Under the pieces are notes generated by a model, which was not told where the DNA came from, made no database searches, and saw nothing but the letters and a program-made list of their open reading frames with translations. Positions 28,778 to 39,005 of a stretch of DNA of 64,000 bases are shown piece by piece. Source of the DNA: Ogataea parapolymorpha DL-1 (taxonomy: Eukaryota; Ascomycota; Pichiomycetes; Pichiales; Pichiaceae). Numbering within the stretch: position 1 is the first letter of the stretch; each line of letters starts with the position of its first letter. Location of the stretch: NCBI RefSeq assembly GCF_000187245.1, contig NC_027865.1:372001-436000 (forward strand). The letters are read 5' to 3'. The translations under genes and the position numbers were made by a program.

Positions 28778-29102
28778 ATAAAATATTTAACGACGATCGA
28801 CGCCTGCTTCGAGTATATCCAAAATCGCGCTTTTATTATAAGCAGATGTACGGGTGTTTCCTGTATCGAAGTTTTCGCTAGGACTGACGTGACGCACCAT
28901 AATTTCACTTGGAATTGGAAAGTTTATGTTTTCATATCGGTGCTATTTGGAATTACACTGAAGAAAATACAGCTACTCCAATCCGATAACTCAGCTGCAA
29001 TAGCATTGACCTGAAATCAGATCCGCCATTAATTTTGTTGGACTCTTTGCTCAAAATAGGTTTTAAACAGGCACTGCATCATCGTTTGCTATTCACAAAA
29101 TA
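28778..29102. promoter_or_regulatory. COG8-TCB3 intergenic region
   Basis: 325 bases presumed to hold the COG8 terminator and the TCB3 promoter. It contains TTGGAATT twice (near 28909 and 28948). No gene or long repeat was recognised. Confidence 0.4.
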
Positions 29103-32100
29103 ATGCCTTCACCAGAGAAAAAACCACTAATTGATGGTTCAAGTACATCAGTACTGGCAGGCAAACCTCAATCGACAACCTCACAGCCCTACAAAGAGTT
29201 CCATGCTCCGACTTCCGGGAAACTTGATTTCCCCTGGCAGAAGATTGGATCGTTTATTGATCCTCTGAACCCACCCAGTATCGAAGAGTTGAAGGCCATA
29301 AACATGGATTCTGGTGACTACCTCATTCAAAACTACCTAAAAGATAAATATTACTCAGACTTCTATTACAATTGTTCCTTGATAGTTGGTACCTGTTTGT
29401 TTGCGTGGCTTATAGCAAGATTAGGAGGTGGTTTATTTTCGCTTGGCTTTGTCTTGATTTGCGCCTCCGCCTCATACCGGAATGAGTTCAGACGCTTCAA
29501 TAGAAACCTGAGGGATGATATGTTGAGACTCAGTGCTGCGAAGCATTTAGAGAACAAAGTTGAAACCATGGAATGGTTAAACAGTTTCCTTGCCAAATTT
29601 TGGGTAATTTATATGCCTGCCCTGAGTGAAATGGTGATTACCCAAGCAAACACTGTGCTTAAAGATGTAGCACCGCCTCCACCAATTGATAAACTGACTT
29701 TGGATGAGTTTACTCTCGGTACAAAAGCACCCAAGGTTGATAGCATCAAGTCTTTCACGAAACTTGGTAAAGATGTCTGGCAGATGGATTGGGATTTTGG
29801 TTTTACTCCCAATGATACAGATGATATGACCAAGAATGAACTCAGAAAAAAGATTGACCCGAAGGTCGCTCTTGGAGTCAGAGTTGGTAAAGGTTTCGTG
29901 GGAGCTTCTCTTCCAATCTTAGTTGAGGATATGTCGTTCAAGGGAAAAATGAGAATCACGATGAAACTGAGCAACAACATGCCACATATAAAGGTTGTGT
30001 CTATTTCGTTCCTAGAGCCCCCTTCAATTGATTATGCTTTGAAGCCTGTTGGTGGTAACACTTTTGGTATTGACATAATGTCTATGATTCCTGGGTTGTC
30101 TTCTTTTGTCAACAGCCTGATTCATGCAAATCTTGGACCTATGTTGTATGCTCCCAATTCCCTTGACATTGATGTTGAAGAAATATTCGAAGGCATGTTG
30201 CCTGAGGCTAAAGGTGTGCTTGCGGTCAACATTAGAGGTGCAGAATACTTCAAGGACTCCAATATTAGTCCATATGTCGAGTTTTCGACTGACCAAGGTG
30301 CTGTTGATCCATGCGTAACTGATATCAAAGCAAAGACCAATGCTCCTATTTTCAATGAATTGAAGTACCTTTTAGTCAACGATCTGAATCAAAAGCTCAA
30401 TTTCAAGCTCTTGACATTTGATGAAGACGAGGTACAGGAGCTAGGATCATCTTCATTTGAATTGCTTGATCTTATGCAAAAGGAGGTTCGAGAGAAGGTC
30501 GAAAGCAAGTTGACTAGACAAAACAAGCGGGTTGGGAAGATCGTGTACGATCTGAAGTGGTTCCCAGTTTTGGAAGGTAAAACTTTGGATGATGGAACCA
30601 AAGAAGCTCCTCCAGAATCAGAAGTTGGTATTTTCAGGTTTGTCCTGCAATCTGCGAGAGATCTTGATACTTCCAAATCAATGCTTGGCAAGCTATCCAC
30701 GTTCACCGAACTTTACTTCGGTGATGAGCTTGTCTCTACATCCAGAGTCGTCAAGAGTTCTAACGAACCGGATTTCAAGCTTGTATTCGAAAAATTGGTC
30801 CATTCTAAGTCCACTACCCCAGTTAGAATCCTAGTCAAGGACACTTCTTCTTATGGAACACCTGTCATTGGACAATACACTTCCTCTTCTTTGAATGATC
30901 TTATCTTCTGTACTCTTGAAGGGAAAGATACCATTTCTCTCACCTCTGGGAAGGGATACTTGCGGTTCAAGGCTGTTTGGAAACCATTGGCTGCTTTGGG
31001 TATGGGTGAAAAAATCACCTTCGTTCCTCCATTAGGAACTATCAGACTCAACATCAAAAAATGTGAAAACCTCAAGAACTTGGAGACCATTGGTAGCATT
31101 GATCCTTACGTTAGAGTACTTAGCGGTGGAAGGGTTGCTGCACAAACTCCAGTGGTTAAGGATGAACTCAACCCTGTGTTTGACGAAGTTATGTACATTC
31201 CTTTGATTTCCGAAAATCAGAAAATCACATTGGATTGTATGGACGTTGAGAAGTCGACTGATGACAGATTAGTTGGTTCTGCTTCAATTTCTCTGCACAA
31301 ATACATTAAAAGGAACGAAAATGGAAACTATCTTGCTTACGAAGGCTCTTCAAAACTGATTTCAAAACCACTCGTGTACAAAGAGAAAGAGCAGAGGGGA
31401 ACAGTTTATTACTCCATCTCGTTCTACCCAACAATCCCCGTGTACTCCCAAAAGGAATTGAAGGAGAGAAAGAAAGCGAAGGAAGTGGACAGGGAAGCTG
31501 AACTAGAAGAATTAAACGAGCAGGCAAAAATGATGGAAGACTATAAAAAACATCCTAATGAGTACGAATGGTACTCGGATAACGAAGATGAAGAAGTTGG
31601 AGTTCATAAAAAAGAAATGTCCTTCGAACAGCTGGTGTCTCACAACTCGGGTGTATTGGGTATTAACGTTATCTCTGGAAAGCTTTTTAAGCCTGACTGT
31701 TTTGTTCAGTTTCTGCTGGACGACCGTGCCTTCCCTGATTATATCACCAAAAAATCCCAAGGACGTCATTTAGGAGCCGATGCAGGCAGCGCTTTCATTA
31801 GGGATTTGCATAATGCTACCGTTTTGCTTCGTATAACCACGAAGGAGAATGTCAGAAAAAAGAATGAAGTGATTGCTCAGAAGGAATTTAAAGTTAGTGA
31901 TTTACTCAACAGGGGCTTCAAAGAACCTACCGCTCTTGACATCGATGGTAATTCCATTGAAGCCCAGTTTGAATATATACCTACCGCAATTCCGCCTGGA
32001 GTGTCCGAATCTATGGATGATACTGGACTTCTGAGTTTGAACATCGTCCGTGCTGTCGGATTGATGGCAGCAGACAGAAACGGAAAGTCTGATCCATTTG

Positions 32101-33134
32101 TCACTATAACTGTGAATGGTATTCAAGTTTACAAAACCGAAAAGGTCAAAAAGACTTTGAACCCAGTTTTTAACGAGCAAGTCACTATTCCTGTCAAGTC
32201 TAGAAGCAGGACTGAAGTCAAAACTGTCGTTTATGACTGGGACGTTGCTGGAGAAAATGATTTGCTCGGCTCGGCTCCTATTGACCTTACTAAACTCAAG
32301 CCAAAAGAAAAAGTGCCGTTTGAAGTTCGTCTGGATACCCAAGGATCCGTTTTCTTCGAAGGCTACTTTGAACCTAAGTACATGAGACCTGAGCTTTCTG
32401 AGTCTGGAGAGCTTGCAGGCCTTGCTGGTGTTCCATTGAAACTAGTCGGAAGCGCAGCTGGTTTAGTTGGTAGCGCAGGAGCAGGCGCTGTGGGTGCTGG
32501 CATGGGCGCCATGGGCGCAGGTGTTGGTGCTGTCGGGGCCGGAGTTGCAGGTGTTGGCTCCGTTGGCGGAGGATTGATGAGAAAGTTTGGAGGGAAAAAG
32601 AAATCATCAATGGACTTAAACAGGAACGGCGATGGACAACAGTCCCCAAACCAGATCAATGATACACAATCTATTCAGTCCATTAAAACAGGATCACAAG
32701 CTTCCTCCCCATTCAAAGCCAGCCATCAAAGACAAAACTCGGACATGACATCATTCACTTCGACCACGTTGGGTAGCAATACACTTCCCGGCAGAGTTAC
32801 GATTGTGGGGCTGAGTGGTGCCAGTGAAAAGGATCAATTGCAGGTCAAAGTGTCGCTGGTATCTTCTTCGAAAAACCGTGAGATTTACAAAACCAAGTCT
32901 CAAAAAGCGGACCCTACTGGACTTATTTCTTGGAGAGAGTCAGTACCATTCAAAGCCCCACCAGATGCAAAACTTCTATTTCAGGTTAGAACTCATCACA
33001 CCTTTGGTAAATCCACAGACTATGGAGAAGCCCAGTTGGCACTTGAAGAAGTAGTGGGCAATCCGAGCGATTTCAATCTCCCTGTGGCAAATGGTGAGCT
33101 AGTGGTCAACTTTAGCTATGGTTCCAGCAACTAG
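29103..33134 (+). CDS. TCB3: Tricalbin (ER-plasma membrane tether), TCB3-like
   Basis: 1343 aa. The architecture is cytosolic N-terminus, membrane hairpin at about 91-122 (SLIVGTCLFAWLIARL, GGLFSLGFVLICASAS), SMP lipid-transfer domain at about 150-355, then several C2 domains between about 370 and 1330. One C2 with likely Ca2+-ligand aspartates is ADRNGKSDPFVTITVNG (about 985). A Gly/Ala/Val-rich low-complexity stretch separates the penultimate and last C2 regions (about 1110-1165). Tricalbins anchor cortical ER to the plasma membrane and move lipid. COG8-TCB3 adjacency is shared with S. cerevisiae (YML071C-YML072C), which favours TCB3 over TCB1/2. Confidence 0.92.
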   Translation: MPSPEKKPLIDGSSTSVLAGKPQSTTSQPYKEFHAPTSGKLDFPWQKIGSFIDPLNPPSIEELKAINMDSGDYLIQNYLKDKYYSDFYYNCSLIVGTCLFAWLIARLGGGLFSLGFVLICASASYRNEFRRFNRNLRDDMLRLSAAKHLENKVETMEWLNSFLAKFWVIYMPALSEMVITQANTVLKDVAPPPPIDKLTLDEFTLGTKAPKVDSIKSFTKLGKDVWQMDWDFGFTPNDTDDMTKNELRKKIDPKVALGVRVGKGFVGASLPILVEDMSFKGKMRITMKLSNNMPHIKVVSISFLEPPSIDYALKPVGGNTFGIDIMSMIPGLSSFVNSLIHANLGPMLYAPNSLDIDVEEIFEGMLPEAKGVLAVNIRGAEYFKDSNISPYVEFSTDQGAVDPCVTDIKAKTNAPIFNELKYLLVNDLNQKLNFKLLTFDEDEVQELGSSSFELLDLMQKEVREKVESKLTRQNKRVGKIVYDLKWFPVLEGKTLDDGTKEAPPESEVGIFRFVLQSARDLDTSKSMLGKLSTFTELYFGDELVSTSRVVKSSNEPDFKLVFEKLVHSKSTTPVRILVKDTSSYGTPVIGQYTSSSLNDLIFCTLEGKDTISLTSGKGYLRFKAVWKPLAALGMGEKITFVPPLGTIRLNIKKCENLKNLETIGSIDPYVRVLSGGRVAAQTPVVKDELNPVFDEVMYIPLISENQKITLDCMDVEKSTDDRLVGSASISLHKYIKRNENGNYLAYEGSSKLISKPLVYKEKEQRGTVYYSISFYPTIPVYSQKELKERKKAKEVDREAELEELNEQAKMMEDYKKHPNEYEWYSDNEDEEVGVHKKEMSFEQLVSHNSGVLGINVISGKLFKPDCFVQFLLDDRAFPDYITKKSQGRHLGADAGSAFIRDLHNATVLLRITTKENVRKKNEVIAQKEFKVSDLLNRGFKEPTALDIDGNSIEAQFEYIPTAIPPGVSESMDDTGLLSLNIVRAVGLMAADRNGKSDPFVTITVNGIQVYKTEKVKKTLNPVFNEQVTIPVKSRSRTEVKTVVYDWDVAGENDLLGSAPIDLTKLKPKEKVPFEVRLDTQGSVFFEGYFEPKYMRPELSESGELAGLAGVPLKLVGSAAGLVGSAGAGAVGAGMGAMGAGVGAVGAGVAGVGSVGGGLMRKFGGKKKSSMDLNRNGDGQQSPNQINDTQSIQSIKTGSQASSPFKASHQRQNSDMTSFTSTTLGSNTLPGRVTIVGLSGASEKDQLQVKVSLVSSSKNREIYKTKSQKADPTGLISWRESVPFKAPPDAKLLFQVRTHHTFGKSTDYGEAQLALEEVVGNPSDFNLPVANGELVVNFSYGSSN

Positions 33135-33633
33135 AGCAATCGATCATTCTTTTTTTTGTGTAATAGCGGAGTGTAATCAGTCAATTCCTGTCGTACCAAT
33201 ACACCATGCGAGTCGTGGCAATATTATTATTATGATAGCTCACTTGTCGGATTGTGGTTTGACTGCAACTCTGCTATTCACTTTCTCCTCGTCCAGAGAT
33301 TTCCTGGGCTTAATAATATTGCAACCAGGACGAGGATCGTGGGGCCGTGCTATTTTGCCAGCATTGTCATCATGATGCTTGAAGTAGATATAATTATGTA
33401 GAGCCATGTATTAAAGCTTAAGGTGCTGAATCTGAGTCCCCTTCCTCTACAAACTCCCTCATTTATACAGATAGTTTCTACTTAATATATAAGATCAGTT
33501 AAAAAAAAAGTGGTTCGATCAATCTTGGTGCATCTAGTTTATTATATCGGCGAATTTATTCGCCGGAATCTTATTGTCGGGAACACAATTTTGGTTATAT
33601 TTTACTAGTGCATTTATCATGTCTATTTAATGC
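33135..33633. other. 499-base convergent intergenic region with hairpin
   Basis: This lies between two convergent genes, so it should carry both 3' ends. It has AT-rich stretches, an A9 run near 33500, and a perfect 7-bp stem with a TTTA loop at 33548-33565 (CGGCGAA/TTCGCCG). No gene was recognised; the frame at 33118-33375 is not protein-like. Confidence 0.45.
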
Positions 33634-35502
33634 TTAATCGATCTCAAATACCTCGGTTTCAGGCACTTTCTGATTTTTAGTCGGCCAACCCAGCACGTAG
33701 AGCAAGCGACGGATTACTTTCGGCCCAGATAGGCTGTTTTCGTCACAACAGCATTGAATGATGAAGTGTTTTGGGCACAATAATTTTCTGAACTGAATTC
33801 GAAACATGTTCAGCTCTTCCGCGGTCACCTCAATCCTAGCAAAATCGTCATCTTTGCATCTCGCACAATCGTACAAGATATTATCGTAGTTTTCTTTATG
33901 TTCGTCCTCCTTCTCGTCCTCACCGATCAGCTCGAGGCTGGATGCGTACTTGCGCAAAGCTTTTAGTGACGGGTGCCCAACAAGAGTCGAGCAAGGATCA
34001 CCTGACGATGGTGACCCAAAGATGGTCAATTTCTCGATTTGCTTTTTAGGAGTCCGTTTGAAAAGTTTGGATTTCTTTCGCTTTTTGATATTTAACGATG
34101 GTGTAAGGTCCACCGTGAAAGACACGTTCAGTGATTCGTTGTTATCCAAACCTTCCTCCTCAAAATCTTCCTCAGAGATTGTGAAATCTGAATCCCCAAG
34201 TTCCACATATTCGACGTCTTCGGCCTGATGTGATGAATCAAAAATGTTGTCTTGGTCGCTCAGCGACGTGTTTGTGTTGTATGAGAGCCTATTTTTGCGT
34301 TCGAGCATTTCAGAGAACGAACTCCGGCGTCCAAAGGGTCCTTCCAAATCGTCCAGATTAATATGCGTCGAATTATACGTTTGCGGCCTGATAGGTAAAG
34401 CAGAAGCGCTTCTGATCACTTTCCTCAAGGTCTTTTTCGCGTTCAAGATATTGATCTCATCCGAGTATTCATAATCCAACTGATCTTTGTAAATCGCAAC
34501 GCCATCAGCTTCTTCTCGAGGTATATGCTGAAGCAAAAAACCGATGTATGAGTGGAGTTTTTCATTTTGCAGTTCCAGAGATTTTATCTGGAAGCTCATT
34601 TTTGTAAGCTCTTGTGAATACTTCCTCTCTATGCTGTCTCGTTCGATATTGTTAAGGATGTTCAAGCTCGTTTGTCGACTACTCCTTCTTGAGCCAGCGA
34701 CTGTATTTATGCCCAATTCCTGAAGTTCCTCAGCTAATGTGGCTTTAAGATCGTCCGTGATTATATCTGAAGCTTCGTTCATTCGGATATCGGACGTGGA
34801 GTCCATGCTCAATTCAGCCAGTAATTCAGCGTATTCATCCTTGAGCTTTTCGTATCTTTCTTCGAGCTCACTAAATCTCACCTTGAACATTTCAAGCTCC
34901 TCGATGATCAAAATCTTTGAATGCGCTTCTAGTTGGTTCTCTTTTTCCAAGATTGTGATTTTTTTGGTCAGCCTATCCACTTCTAATTTACTTCGTGAGA
35001 GATCATCAACATGGAGCGATATGTTATCTGTCTGTATCTGCTCAAGTGACTTGTTATTTTGTAGTAGGTTATGCAATGTCTGATTCAGCTGGTCGATTTT
35101 TTTTTCCAACTTCTCTCGTGTTTCTGTCCAATTTAAGTATTCTTTATCATGTAGTTCCCTCTCTTGTTTGAGTTCGTTCGTGATCGTTTTGTTATCCATC
35201 GAAAGCTCATGGATTTTACGTAAGTGAAGGTCTAGTTGCTTCTCCTTGTCCATTAATTCGCTTTCCGCTCGTTCCAGATGACGAATGAGGTCGTTGATGC
35301 GTATGATGGAATCTCCATACAAACGTTCCAGTCTTCTATAATCATTGGTATTCATTGCAACTCCGGACTTCGAGCCTTCAGCATGAGAATTATCTAGTAT
35401 ATTTCCGAGATCTTTTAGCGGTGATTTATTCTTTTGTGAAGCGCCTTCTTCCATTTGGCTGTAAATGCTCATGGATATATTTTCGTAGTCTGATGACTCC
35501 AT
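33634..35502 (-). CDS. Unrecognised coiled-coil protein with Cys-rich C-terminus
   Basis: 622 aa. Residues about 50-230 form a long coiled coil (RINDLIRHLERAESELMDKE and following heptads), with a second short helix at about 290-325. The middle is acidic and Ser-rich. The C-terminus contains CARCKDDD, then LLCPKHFIIQCCCDEN, enough cysteines and a histidine for a zinc site, and a final LLYVLGWPTKNQKV block. The shape suggests a structural or scaffold protein (spindle pole, bud site or cortex), but I do not recognise a family. Codon use looks like its neighbours. The ATG at 35502 is the first in frame. Confidence 0.75.
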   Translation of the reverse strand: MESSDYENISMSIYSQMEEGASQKNKSPLKDLGNILDNSHAEGSKSGVAMNTNDYRRLERLYGDSIIRINDLIRHLERAESELMDKEKQLDLHLRKIHELSMDNKTITNELKQERELHDKEYLNWTETREKLEKKIDQLNQTLHNLLQNNKSLEQIQTDNISLHVDDLSRSKLEVDRLTKKITILEKENQLEAHSKILIIEELEMFKVRFSELEERYEKLKDEYAELLAELSMDSTSDIRMNEASDIITDDLKATLAEELQELGINTVAGSRRSSRQTSLNILNNIERDSIERKYSQELTKMSFQIKSLELQNEKLHSYIGFLLQHIPREEADGVAIYKDQLDYEYSDEINILNAKKTLRKVIRSASALPIRPQTYNSTHINLDDLEGPFGRRSSFSEMLERKNRLSYNTNTSLSDQDNIFDSSHQAEDVEYVELGDSDFTISEEDFEEEGLDNNESLNVSFTVDLTPSLNIKKRKKSKLFKRTPKKQIEKLTIFGSPSSGDPCSTLVGHPSLKALRKYASSLELIGEDEKEDEHKENYDNILYDCARCKDDDFARIEVTAEELNMFRIQFRKLLCPKHFIIQCCCDENSLSGPKVIRRLLYVLGWPTKNQKVPETEVFEID

Positions 35503-35702
35503 TCTTTATCACACGGGCATCTATCACAATAAATAAGATGTATACAACTGAAATTCCTTCCGGTTTCCGACCGATCTATAGATGTTCAACTCGATGAATG
35601 ATTGACCCTGCTCTAGCCCGTTTTCGAAGGACCGTATAAAAATGTTTTTGTTTATGTTTTTCTCAATAAAATATTTAGTAGGTGCAAGGAGTCCACGCCA
35701 AT

Positions 35703-36638
35703 TTACACTTTAATAATTCTATAGATGCGGATCTCAGGAGTACTTTCAGGATACCAAATTCCACCAAAACTCAAGGGCTCCATAATTGTCCATTCCCACA
35801 CCTTATCCTGAACTCCGAGATTGAGTAGATTTTCCCATTCCTTTAAAGTGGTCTCGTTCCTGACAGTGGCTGCAATGTATGCATTTCGCACTAACGTGGA
35901 GCCATGATTGTTTTGAGTCATTGATTCATATATTAGGCCGACAAGATCATCTAAAATACTGCTATCGTATGTGACATCTGCAGCTACTATGGTATCAATA
36001 TTCGGATCAGGAAGCTCATCTTCGCCCCAGCATAGTTTAGATATTGAAATTTTGGGCGATTCTACCGGTATATCATTCAATTGCAAGTTGGATGGTAGGT
36101 TTTCTATCAACTGGGAGTCGCCGTCTGTTATGCATATTTTTTTCACTGTTGGATGATATTTATAGAGGGCCATGCTTACCAGCCCTGTTCCGCAGCCAAG
36201 TTCCAAAACTGTCGCACCCTTGAGGTCACAGTAGTCAGTATTCAGCAGGTACTCCGTCAGATAGAGGGACGCCTCCCATGTGCGCAATCCCGTAGTCCCC
36301 AAACCTGATATCACATTCGGTGCTTCTCGAACTTTTAGGTTCATATCTTTATTGCCTGGTTTAGACAATACGCAGTAGGATATCACTTCAGTTTGAGTCG
36401 GATTCAGCGGAGCTGCTTGAAGAAGATCGCTCAGTTTTTCATACATGTCATCGTTGATTTCTTCGCCGTTTTCTTCTAGGAATAGAATGAGTTTCTCTAG
36501 GACCCTCTTGCAATAGTATGCATTTTCGGGCTCGATCTCCTTCAAAACTTTCAAAATCAGATCTTGATCTAGATTTCGAACAAGCTCAATCTTTGTAACC
36601 GGCACTCGTTGACGTAATTGTCGCGCTATTCTCTCCAT
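35703..36638 (-). CDS. EFM3: eEF2 lysine methyltransferase EFM3 (FAM86 family)
   Basis: 311 aa. A helical N-terminal region precedes a class I SAM methyltransferase fold. GTTGLRTWEASLYLTEYL is the FAM86-type pre-motif, VLELGCGTGLVSMAL is motif I, and DTIVAADVTYDSSI is motif post-II with the family DVTYD. Yeast Efm3 and human FAM86A trimethylate a lysine of eEF2. The length fits. The ATG at 36638 is the only good start. It runs in the same direction as DAL2, whose stop is 44 bases upstream of this start. Confidence 0.9.
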   Translation of the reverse strand: MERIARQLRQRVPVTKIELVRNLDQDLILKVLKEIEPENAYYCKRVLEKLILFLEENGEEINDDMYEKLSDLLQAAPLNPTQTEVISYCVLSKPGNKDMNLKVREAPNVISGLGTTGLRTWEASLYLTEYLLNTDYCDLKGATVLELGCGTGLVSMALYKYHPTVKKICITDGDSQLIENLPSNLQLNDIPVESPKISISKLCWGEDELPDPNIDTIVAADVTYDSSILDDLVGLIYESMTQNNHGSTLVRNAYIAATVRNETTLKEWENLLNLGVQDKVWEWTIMEPLSFGGIWYPESTPEIRIYRIIKV

Positions 36639-36682
36639 TGATTTACAAGCTAAAATTTTAACACTGCCTTGAGTTTTTTATC

Positions 36683-37693
36683 TTATACATTCAGTGTACC
36701 AAAGACTCTGAGTCTCTTGACTCCACCGTCGGGGATCATGGTTAGCTTCACGTGTGTGACTGGCTGGCTTGACTTAGATTCATATTCATGTTCTCTGTCC
36801 GGCCCCGTCTTAGTCTTTTCGACAAGGTATGTCCATTTAGGGTCGTCCACAGCTGGAGAGTAATCCTCAGTATTGATGCCTTCAATTGTAATGAACTGAG
36901 GGAAATTACCTCTGTAATGAGCTGTATCAACGATCAGTTTAGCAACGTTAGTTTTGAACCCAAGCTTAATAATCGCCCAATCGGTATGACCGGCAGTCCG
37001 CGATCTCTTGGTTTCCCAACCGTCCGACATATCATGACCACGACCTGGAAGGAGCAAGTTATCAGCAGAACCGAAATGCTGGTCTGAAAATGCAACACAC
37101 ACGCCTCCGTTATTTGCACTGGCTGTGTCAAGTATGCTATTGATATCTTGTGGTATTACAGGATAGACTGTTCCGTAAAGTCTAAATCTTGCAATTCCTC
37201 CATCAGGATACATCCTCAATCTCACATGTGTGTACTTTTTAGGCGTGATTTCCTTGCGTTTGAAGAAATGCCTTTGAGAGGGACCGCATTCCACTTTCTC
37301 AATGACTTCGTCCCATTGAATGCCGTCGATGTTTGAGTCGTCTGTCAGAGTTGCGGCTTCGACAGAAATAAAAGGAGCATGATTACCATTGAAAAATGCA
37401 GTATCGATCTCGCAACCGATTAAAGCTGCCGACGAAACACCCATTTTTATAATCACCCAGTCAGCCTCCTCTGGGTTGTGTCTTCTGGTTTCCCAGCCAT
37501 CATACCAGGCACCAGCATATGTAAATTTAGTAGCATCTCTGATAGGTGCTTTAGGTTTAATTAGATTCTCTGCGGCTGCGAACCACTCGTCAGAACATCC
37601 CAACACTTTCCCTCCAAGCTTTTCACCAATGACGTCAGTATATCTCTGAACGACTTCGCTTTGAAACTCTGACTCGCTTAGAACACGGACCAT
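36683..37693 (-). CDS. DAL2: Allantoicase
   Basis: 336 aa, two tandem allantoicase repeats. Each repeat opens with a DExF/DQHFG block followed by a GWETxR motif (DGWETRRHNPEEADW near residue 70, DGWETKRSRTAGHTDW near 235). It hydrolyses allantoate to ureidoglycolate and urea in the purine-degradation pathway. The rest of the allantoin cluster is not in this window, unlike the DAL cluster of Saccharomyces. A GATAA element at 37812-37816 lies upstream, compatible with nitrogen-regulated GATA control. Confidence 0.95.
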   Translation of the reverse strand: MVRVLSESEFQSEVVQRYTDVIGEKLGGKVLGCSDEWFAAAENLIKPKAPIRDATKFTYAGAWYDGWETRRHNPEEADWVIIKMGVSSAALIGCEIDTAFFNGNHAPFISVEAATLTDDSNIDGIQWDEVIEKVECGPSQRHFFKRKEITPKKYTHVRLRMYPDGGIARFRLYGTVYPVIPQDINSILDTASANNGGVCVAFSDQHFGSADNLLLPGRGHDMSDGWETKRSRTAGHTDWAIIKLGFKTNVAKLIVDTAHYRGNFPQFITIEGINTEDYSPAVDDPKWTYLVEKTKTGPDREHEYESKSSQPVTHVKLTMIPDGGVKRLRVFGTLNV

Positions 37694-37842
37694 TGCGAAG
37701 AATTGTTGAAGATGATTGAATTTATGTATTTAAGCAAATCGCTCAGCACTTTCGGAATTCTCCGAGGCTTTTGATATTTACACGAGATATACCAACATAG
37801 GTAAACCTGTAGATAATAAATTTAACGGAGAACCGGGGCCAA

Positions 37843-38718
37843 TCAAGAGTTCCAGCCGTCCAATTGAAAGCCGTATTCACTAATCTGCGGAATTTCAAAC
37901 AAATTTGGGCTTGAATGAAGATTGCGTTCAATGAACTTCATGTAACCATCTTTTCTTAGTAACATGATAGTCTGCGTTCTAGTGCCATAGTAATCGGACC
38001 CCGTGTCCGACTTCACCGGCGGTATAAATACACTTTTTGGGAACATATCGAATGCCTGGGAGAATGTGAGACCCTGCCATTGGCTTGACTCAGGGGTTGG
38101 GGTGGAAAGCACTGTGAACAGATTTTGAACTAGTAACTCCTCTGACCAGTCCTGTGCCACTGAGGACTTAATAGTTCTCTCGAGCACATTTGTACCAATG
38201 CGTACTTTGGGCCATGGTTTCTCAAATTCAGAGTTTGACAGTCCCACGGTGGCCCGTCCCTTGAGAACGGTATTCTTTTTGCTTGATCTATTCGAAAGTA
38301 TGTGTAGAGGTTCAATTCCCTCAGAATTGCCTCTTCTTCTTTTTAGCTCTCCGTATAGCAGTGAGAATCCTCCAACATGCTGAAAATTTTGAGTTTGTTC
38401 CCCGACTACTTTTTCCCATATATCAGAGGGCTGTTTTGATTCGAGAAACATCACCGGTATAAGTCCCCTCGAGATTTCTCCAACGGGATCTCCCGTGTAT
38501 GGTTCTCGGAAATTCACCAGCACAGCAACTTTTCCAGCCTTGTTTACCCCTATCCAAGTCCCATGCTCTTCTCGAGCAAGATCTGCAGGTCGTAATTGTG
38601 TCTGTGACTCATCTCTGAACGAGGCCAATTCTGTTTTACGGCTGAAATATTCGTCTCGATTGGAGAGTAATATAAATGGATAGTCGGGATGCAAAGACGA
38701 CGTTAGTAAAATGCACAT
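37843..38718 (-). CDS. TANGO2/NRDE family protein (YGR127W-like)
   Basis: 291 aa. It begins MCILLTSSLHPDYPFILLSNRDEYFSR, with the NRDE motif and N-terminal Cys that define the family. WIGVNKAGKVAVLVNFREP follows. The C-terminal YYGTRTQTIMLLRKDG block is also conserved. TANGO2 proteins are linked to Golgi organisation, lipid and heme handling; the molecular activity is unsettled. The conserved Cys at position 2 suggests an Ntn-hydrolase-like fold. The ATG at 38718 is supported by that N-terminus. Confidence 0.9.
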   Translation of the reverse strand: MCILLTSSLHPDYPFILLSNRDEYFSRKTELASFRDESQTQLRPADLAREEHGTWIGVNKAGKVAVLVNFREPYTGDPVGEISRGLIPVMFLESKQPSDIWEKVVGEQTQNFQHVGGFSLLYGELKRRRGNSEGIEPLHILSNRSSKKNTVLKGRATVGLSNSEFEKPWPKVRIGTNVLERTIKSSVAQDWSEELLVQNLFTVLSTPTPESSQWQGLTFSQAFDMFPKSVFIPPVKSDTGSDYYGTRTQTIMLLRKDGYMKFIERNLHSSPNLFEIPQISEYGFQLDGWNS

Positions 38719-39005
38719 CTAAAGAGGAACTACTAAGATGCGAAAAAAAAGTTCCACTTTTTTAAATCGCTAAGCCTGTACTTCAAGTGTGTCTCAACCG
38801 CTGTACTCGGCGAGTTCAACTGCGTTGAAGTTTTGACACTATAGGTGCTTCGGTAAAGTGTATTTCTCCAGTTCCAAAAATCTGGGCTTAACTCAAATAG
38901 TCATTAGTCTCTCGGCTTATCTAAAGAGTCATAAAGATAAGGGACCAAGTCTAGTATAAAATACGCTAAGCTCAGCCAAAAAAGTAAAAAAAAAGTTACT
39001 CTCTG

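Noticed and set aside
32460..32580. Gly/Ala repeat in TCB3 considered as a mobile or microsatellite insertion
   Set aside because: The codons vary and the frame is kept; it reads as a low-complexity linker.
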